Positions 57,999-64,000 of a stretch of 64,000 nt of DNA are shown in pieces. Origin of the DNA: Sphagnum magellanicum (lineage: Eukaryota > Streptophyta > Sphagnopsida > Sphagnales > Sphagnaceae); NCBI GenBank assembly GCA_021904315.1, contig CM038907.1:22389223-22453222 (forward strand), in the 5' to 3' direction. A model generated the notes under the pieces. The model was not told the DNA's origin, searched no databases, and saw nothing but the letters and a program-made list of their open reading frames with translations. The translations under genes and the position numbers were made by a program. The number at the start of each line of letters is the position of its first letter. Within the stretch, counting starts at the first letter, position 1.

Positions 57999-60541
57999 TT
58001 AAATTGCAGATAAATATGTCAGAGGCTTGATTTCTGATGGTTCCACCTGCAAGAACAGGCACCCTTTGGTTAAATAACCAGTCATGATGATGAATGCTAC
58101 ACTTGTTTAATTAAATAACACCAGTTTCAATCAAATCTCACACCACAGCTACAAAAAGTCATACCTTTGGACGCTTGGTAAGCTGTTGAATAGCATTGAC
58201 TAATTTTGCATCTCCAGCCACATCTCGACAAACTTTGATGAGCTGTTCCCGTGGCAGCCTCCCAGCCTGTACTCAAGGATACAACTTATTAAGACCTCAC
58301 AATATTACCTCTGAATTAGTGGGAAACTTCCAAGGAGATCAACTGTGTTAACATGTGAAAAGTCTGTAACCACCTTGAATGCAACATGCTGCTGCTCCAG
58401 AAAATAGAGTTCTTCTGCTGCTAATTGCTGTCGCAAAATGACAAATAGGCCAGGGAATGATACACAGGGAGATGTTGGACCCACCACCTGCCGTTGAATT
58501 CCACCCACATGGTCACACCACTCCTCTGATGGCTGTTTAGCCTGCACAATAGGAACACTGTTCAGTTCACAAATAGATCCCATCGTAAGCAAGAAGTAAT
58601 TTAACCAATTTGGAAAATCTCCTGTGAGAACAAAGCAAGAAGCACTGTGATCCAGAGCACACAACTCCTGCAACTAGTATGACAACATTCTAGCACATGT
58701 TGATTGTCATCTCATGCACATAGATGTTCTCACGATCCATCTAGAATACCCTACAGCAACCCAACAGGCTGACAATTAGGTATGGATGATCAGAGCCATG
58801 CTTGAAGGATCAAGCAACTTGCCTATCCAACATGATCAACTGACAATACTGCTACAGTGACAGCTTGCAAGAGATAAACTGAGAACAGACCATAATGGAA
58901 ACAAATGAAGACTTTGCTGGAACTTCCTTCCAAGTTCTGGAAATCCCTCTCTGCTTCCCCTTGAATTCTGCCATTAACTCTGCAACCAAGTCACTGTGTT
59001 CAGCCAACTATTCTGTATAAGACTTAACTGCACAAATTCAGGTTGGATGGATACCTTCATGAGCTTCTCCAATTTGATAGCAGATGCCAGGCCCAACATC
59101 CCAAACAGAAAGAAATAATCTACATTCCTGGTCTAGGCACAGTTGGTGGAATAGAACACTAACCAAACATAGAGTTGACAGAAAAATCAGAAATCTAAAA
59201 TGGCTATCATATGCTGATGCAGAGACTTACCACGCCATCTAGGAGCCAACTTGAAACTGACAACATAGAGTGGGAGAATGTGAGTGTTCATGTGGGTACT
59301 CCACACAATCAGTCGCTTAGGAGCAAAAAGGTCATCTGCACCTGTGTCAAAGTGTTCACTGCTTGGGTGAAACTGATCAGAGCCTTGTACAACCAACTCT
59401 GCAGCCCCCAATATGACCCGACACAGTAAAATGTGCTGCTCCCCATTTTTGTCATCATCTGCATACACAGCACTATTCACAGCAAATTCACAGATCAGTC
59501 TCATGATGTTAGGAAACATTACACCAAGCCACCCAATGCACCTTATACCATATTCAACAAAGAGCTAGTCCACAACATAGAGGTAAAAACCCATCTCAAC
59601 TGACTAAAGAATACCCATCAATTCATCTCAAGTGCACAAGGATGGTGTTTCCACCTCACATCAGCATGATTTTCTGGGGCAAGGTAAACACCAACACCAT
59701 AGGCTGAGCCATTTGTTGGTGTTCTAGGTTGTCCAAAGCCATGTAGAATGATTCCTGACACCCCTGTCTTAGAAGTCCCATGCCATGCATATTGCACATT
59801 GGCATGGCCTCGGGCTTCTCTTGTCAGCTGTTCCTGTCTTTCAAAGGCTTGCAGTCGTGCACGTCCTCTGGGACTTGAATCTCGATAGATTCCTGTTATC
59901 AGGGCACCTGACCCAAACAGACCAAGTCCTTTCATAAGCTTGGCCTTGACCTCTGCAAATTCCTCCTCATTTTCTAGGGATGGCCATGTGAATTGCACAT
60001 CAGCATCAATTTGAGAGTGTCCCCATCTGTCAAAGACTTGCGGTTGCACTTGTCCATTTGAATCAGGGTCTTGACAGATCCCTGGAATTACAGAGTCGGA
60101 ATCAAACAGTCCAAGCTCTTTGATAAGCTTGGCCTTAACATGTGCAAATTCCTCCTCATCTTCCAGGGAAGGCACCCATTGCCGAGAGATTGCATTCCTC
60201 CTACACAATGCGCACACCACCTTTGCACAATGACTGGACTGCTTTCCTCTGACAAATACTCTCTTGGCAAACCTGCTCTTGTGCAGACAAGTTGGTTGCA
60301 CAGTAGAGTCCCACTCTGGGTTGAGCTCCTCAACAACTCTGGATCGTTTGCTACTTTCCCATATGGAATGATCTCCATTTGCTGCTGCTGGTGCGACAAC
60401 TGCACTTAGAGCAGTAGCAACCTCACAACTATGCTTCCGTTTTCGGCTATGTTCAGAACTAGGAAAAGAAGAGGTACGAGTAGCAAGAGCAGCCGCATCA
60501 TCATGGCTAGATGAAATTCCAGTGAAACTAATTTCCATCAT
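57999..60541 (-). CDS. SRO-family protein: PARP-like domain plus RST domain, 6 exons
   Basis: Exons: 60541-59655, 59472-59231, 59119-59055, 58541-58374, 58266-58165 and 58046-57999 (TAA); every junction closes. The product is about 500 residues. It has a Ser-rich N-terminus with a basic patch (SRKRKHSC, possible nuclear signal) and no WWE domain. The PARP-like fold has YAWHGTSKTGVSGIILHGFG, AYGVGVYLAPENHAD, LCRVILGAAELV and ILPLYVVSFKLAP. The C-terminal RST domain has CVSFPGLFVILRQQL, AGRLPREQLIKVCRDVAGDA and VNAIQQL. Of the H-Y-E triad, H and Y are kept but the Glu position (ILPLYVV) is Leu, so ADP-ribosyl polymerisation is unlikely. SRO proteins bind transcription factors through RST and act in stress and hormone responses. 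A region of about 75 residues at the start of the PARP fold is duplicated in exon 1. Confidence 0.9.
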
Positions 60542-62441
60542 TGTACATACAAAAAATTGCCTGACTAAAAACAAAATTGTATCTGCAAGCATCTACCAGT
60601 AGAGTTCGTGACACCTGCAGGACATGCCAAGAAGCATGATGTTAGAAACAAATCGAAAAGACTAGGCAAAGTATGACGATGACGACAAAGCTGAAAACAA
60701 GGATTCGAGTATTGTCATCTCTCTCTCTCTGTCTGTCTCTCTGTCTGTCTCTGTATGTGCAGGAGGAATTCCTTAAACAAAAGAGTTCCTCTCTCTTTCT
60801 CAGAGATCTCTGGATTTCATGCTTGCTATTAGGAGCATGTGGCAGAACTGAAGCTATATACCTGTACAGTATTTCTTCGAAGCTTGGCACCTACACCAAG
60901 TTTCTTCTTCTTCTGCTTCTTCGCTATGCAACCATGCCACTCTCCCTCCTCCTCCCCCGGCCTTCCGGCCCGTCCGCCTGCCAGCCAGCCAGCCAACCAG
61001 CCAGCCACCGACCAAACCTCAAGCGTTCCAATTGGAAGCGCAACAGCAGGTGCAAAAACGCAAGATCACACAACGAGAAGTACGAGACAAGGCAGCTATC
61101 TGATGAGATCCATGTATCATGGGCCATCTTCGAGTTCGTTCCTGCAATTTTTTCTTATTATACGAAGGAGCAGGCGCAAGTAGGAGGGAGGGAGGGCGTT
61201 GACTGATGCATGCAATGGGGCGAGCCAGGCTACTCGCTGACGATGCACAGCTAGCGCGCAAACCCTTGACTTGACGAAGGTGCGCCGAATAACTTCGAGG
61301 ACAAGGCAAAGACGACTACAGGCCATCCCCCGGAAGCCGGCCCCCGCGCAGTAGGCGTTGGCAAAATTTTCGCCGCGTCAACAAAAGCCAGCTCTCGTCA
61401 CGCTTACCGCAGCTGTTATCAAGAGGAACAAGGGCGGTGTTGTCTCTCCCTTCCCCGGCTGAGGCTGCTGAGCACCCACCGATCTTTGAATTTTGTACAA
61501 GGAAAAGAGGCCTCTGGAGCACTAGTCTGCTGGCATGCCTAGAGTTTGAGCACCAGCTGTTTATAAGTAGGAGCAAGTGCAGGAGAAGCTGCATCTTGAT
61601 CTTTACCAAGGATGCAGGCAAACAGTCAATTCAAAAGGGGGGATGGTGGTCAGGGTGCCGATGGATGGTCTTTGCCAGCAGATTTAGAGTTTAGATGACT
61701 GACAGCAGCAGCAGCAGCAACAGCAGCAGCATGATGTAGTCAATTGATTCTTCACGAGCTGCTGGTTTCTATTATAGCAGCAAAACAAATCTACAAAATT
61801 TCTGTTACAAAAGTGTGGTGTATGTACTCTTTCAACACTAGCTAGATGGTTTGCAGAAACACAGTTTGAAAGGACTCCAGATGTCAAGTTCTACAGATTC
61901 AAAACACCACTTTGAACTTACAATGACAATGAGTTGAACTCACAAGTCACAACAACCTCACGAGAAAGAGAGAGTTGGCCACACTGTGTTACACCATCAT
62001 GACCTGCATCATGAAGAGCAGTGATGAGCTGCCATGACTATCCACCCAATTCATCAGCTCCCCCAGCACCCAGGGGGTGTAGATATACAAGTATATAATA
62101 ATCTGCCCAAAATTTCGGGCAAAACATTAATACAAACACCTGCGTCCTGAGTTTTTGTGGCATTTTCCAGAAGCCAACCACAAAAAACTCAAGTCATGAA
62201 GCAGGCTAGCACAAGTTACCCAGAAATACATAGCTAGTTAAATCAACTGTACAAAAATCTGTACTCCAAATCTGCAACTCACAATCTAGAATGGAAAACA
62301 TTAACATTTTTCCCATACCTATTTCACAATTCAAAAGGATCTCCACTGAGAAGTTACCTACAAAAATGAATCAGGCTATTGAAACAAGGGTCCCTATCTT
62401 GACCATTCCAAGGGGACTTGTGCCTTCAGAGAGGGGGAATA
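60542..62441. other. Intergenic: SRO upstream region and strumpellin 3' flank
   Basis: It contains CT/GTCT repeats at 60718-60752, an AGCC-type short tandem (CCAGCCAGCCAGCCAACCAG) at about 60980-61008, a CAG run at 61704-61730 and a dispersed repeat copy at 61985-62185. No gene was supported. Confidence 0.45.
61985..62185 (+). repeat. Dispersed repeat copy
   Basis: Shares GCAGTGATGAGCTGCCATGA, TTCATCAGCTCCCCC, ACAAGTATATAATAATCTGC, TTTCGGGCAAA, CTGAGTTTT and CATTTTCCAGAAG with the copy at 56.8-57.1 kb. Confidence 0.7.
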
Positions 62442-62489
62442 GTGAATAGCACCTTCAACAATGCTTTTGTTGCTGAAGGTGCTATTCAC
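62442..62489 (-). other. Perfect 16-bp hairpin in strumpellin 3' flank
   Basis: GTGAATAGCACCTTCA (62442-62457) is followed after 16 nt by its exact inverse (62474-62489). It lies 105-155 bp past the stop codon of the strumpellin gene, so probably in its 3' UTR. It could be an RNA stem. Function is unknown. Confidence 0.6.
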
Positions 62490-62595
62490 AATTCACTCTG
62501 TACTTTTGAGGCAAAGGAACATATGCAAACTAAGATGTTGTAAGAATGATGTAGTTGAACTACCTGTAGTTACCTCTTGCTTTGCAATAGGATAC

Positions 62596-63996
62596 TTAAG
62601 TTGCAAGAATGCTATCTAATATCAGGGGTGGCAGATGTGAGTCGAGAAGATTTTGAGGGTAATCCATGTACTTGGCCAGGGCCAGAAGCCATGCTAACAC
62701 ATTCACAACCTCACTTGACAGCTTGAGTCCATCTGACGTCTTTTTTGCAGTTGATGCATTTTCAGCATGTGTTCGTACATACTGTCCTAAGTAGCCCACA
62801 TATGCAGCCCTGTGCGATGGATGGAGCTGCTGAAGTAGAGTTCCAACTCCCACCACCAGAGGTGAACAGTCTAGAGCTGTTTTCTTTGTTCGACTTGTCA
62901 GTGTTCCCAGATGGCTATCCAACACATATCGAGGTAACTGTGAGACAGTGATGAGAAAGAGAAGGAGGGCGAATCGATCAGATGGATTAGCTGTCATGTA
63001 AAGTGAATGGATTGGTGAGAAGAGACCACACATGTGCAGTTGTTTCCGTAACTCCCCAAGAAGACGCCCTTTCACTTCCCATTGTGTGTCTGGCTCATCT
63101 GCACTGAGGCTTGCACTATCTCCTGTCTTGCTAGTATTTGTGATATCTGCCAAGACTGCCAGATTCATAGCATCAAGAGCTGACGAAACCAGGCTTGATT
63201 CAAATTTCAGGGCAGCCCGCAAATGAAATGCAATTGAGCACCGCAGCAACTGAATCTGTCCAATCCTTGACACAGCTTCCACCCAGGAAGTCCACTGTGC
63301 ATTATTACATCCCACTTGTGCACAATAATCTGTGTAGACAGCAGGCCCTGGGTCAGGGATAGCAGATGCTGGAGTCAGCACACTTTGAAGAGTCTCAAGG
63401 GGGTCCTTTAAATCTGTACCTGATTGGGATGAGAGATGAGTTATTGCCTGGCGAGTACTGCTTGTCAAACGGCAGCTTAGTAACCTATCTATCCCCACCA
63501 ATGTAGCTGGCCCCAAAGTAGTGTGCAGCATGGAAAGCAATCGCAAGCCAACTAGCTCTTGCCCTTGTGCGTCAAACCATCCACTCATCGGTGCTAGATA
63601 CATTGATCGTGAGGGATCTGTGAGATGCAACAGTTTGTGCACTAAGCGTCCCATGAAATTGATGGACATTGAAGGATCTTTAGTTGGAGCAGGGAAGCTT
63701 GGAATTGGAGTGGCAGAATCTTGATAAACACTTTGTGAGTCTTGTACTTTCCGTTTCATGAACATGTTGCACTCTTGTTCAGTGTTGTAGTAAATGATGC
63801 GTGTGAACTCTTCTTGCCAGAGGCTCAGCCCATGGACATGTACATAGTCTTGAAAATACTCCATGGATCTGCGTTGGGCTTGCAGAGAATGTGAAGCTTC
63901 TTGTAAGCGCTCTTCAAGTTCGACAGCTCCACCTCCTGAAAACACAAGGATAGAGTGCAAGGAACTGGCAATCTGCTTCACCAACTGCTTCCGCAC
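62596..63996 (-). CDS. WASHC5: WASH complex subunit strumpellin (WASHC5), C-terminal part
   Basis: One open frame of 466 codons runs to the window edge and ends with a stop at 62596. It starts inside the protein and matches the strumpellin C-terminal half: RSMEYFQDYVHVHGLSLWQE, EFTRIIYYNTEQECN, INFMGRLVHKLLHLTDP, TTLGPATLVGIDRLLSCRL, YLDSH-type blocks such as LPRYVLDSHLGTL, and SSEVVNVLAWLLALAKYMDY. Strumpellin is a large helical scaffold of the endosomal WASH complex, which activates Arp2/3 for membrane sorting. The family is about 1,160 residues, so about 40% is here, in a single exon. The rest lies beyond 64000. Confidence 0.85.
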   Translation of the reverse strand: MRKQLVKQIASSLHSILVFSGGGAVELEERLQEASHSLQAQRRSMEYFQDYVHVHGLSLWQEEFTRIIYYNTEQECNMFMKRKVQDSQSVYQDSATPIPSFPAPTKDPSMSINFMGRLVHKLLHLTDPSRSMYLAPMSGWFDAQGQELVGLRLLSMLHTTLGPATLVGIDRLLSCRLTSSTRQAITHLSSQSGTDLKDPLETLQSVLTPASAIPDPGPAVYTDYCAQVGCNNAQWTSWVEAVSRIGQIQLLRCSIAFHLRAALKFESSLVSSALDAMNLAVLADITNTSKTGDSASLSADEPDTQWEVKGRLLGELRKQLHMCGLFSPIHSLYMTANPSDRFALLLFLITVSQLPRYVLDSHLGTLTSRTKKTALDCSPLVVGVGTLLQQLHPSHRAAYVGYLGQYVRTHAENASTAKKTSDGLKLSSEVVNVLAWLLALAKYMDYPQNLLDSHLPPLILDSILAT

Positions 63997-64000
63997 CCCA

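Overview
The window looks like nuclear DNA of a seed-free land plant (moss, liverwort, hornwort, lycophyte or fern grade) with flagellated sperm. The genes have GT-AG introns. Plant-only families are present: a P-class PPR protein, an SRO protein with PARP-like and RST domains, a DUF7796-type membrane protein and a plant GIY-YIG protein. Alongside them are genes normally missing from flowering plants: an STPGR sperm-tail protein, a WASH-complex strumpellin and possibly a flagellar-type coiled-coil protein. A plastid-type peptidoglycan enzyme, MraY, fits the same picture. The species cannot be named from this sequence.

Layout, left to right. 1-1.1 kb: 3' end of one Helitron. 1.5-4.0 kb (+): DUF7796-type protein whose first intron carries a tandem array of copied splice donors. 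7.6-10.3 kb (-): P-class PPR gene. 10.75-12.15 kb: Ty1/copia fossil. 12.2-13.8 kb and 16.65-17.55 kb (-): two decayed copies of an F420/NADP-oxidoreductase-like gene on either side of an intact GIY-YIG gene (15.0-16.1 kb, +). 19.6-20.2 kb (-): incomplete STPGR gene. 22.1-25.8 kb (-): MraY. 26.47-37.45 kb (+): a probable 11-kb Helitron with terminal signatures at both ends, a decayed Rep/helicase, captured fragments of host genes (alpha/beta-hydrolase, adenylate kinase twice, one unidentified) and triplicated 3'-end modules. 38.5-42.5 kb (+): complete ABCF1/GCN20-type ATPase. 45.25-47.9 kb (-): coiled-coil protein. 48-54 kb: repeat-rich, gene-poor stretch with a foldback. 54.9-56.0 kb (-): open Penelope-like reverse-transcriptase ORF. 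58.0-60.5 kb (-): SRO/PARP-like gene. 62.6-64 kb (-): C-terminal part of strumpellin, running off the window.

There is no operon logic here. The genes are independently transcribed, single-copy-type eukaryotic genes. Their shared theme is evolutionary: plastid peptidoglycan synthesis, flagellar proteins and WASH endosomal actin control mark lineages below seed plants. The exon boundaries given were read by eye from splice consensus, reading frame and family similarity. Junctions I could not close are stated.
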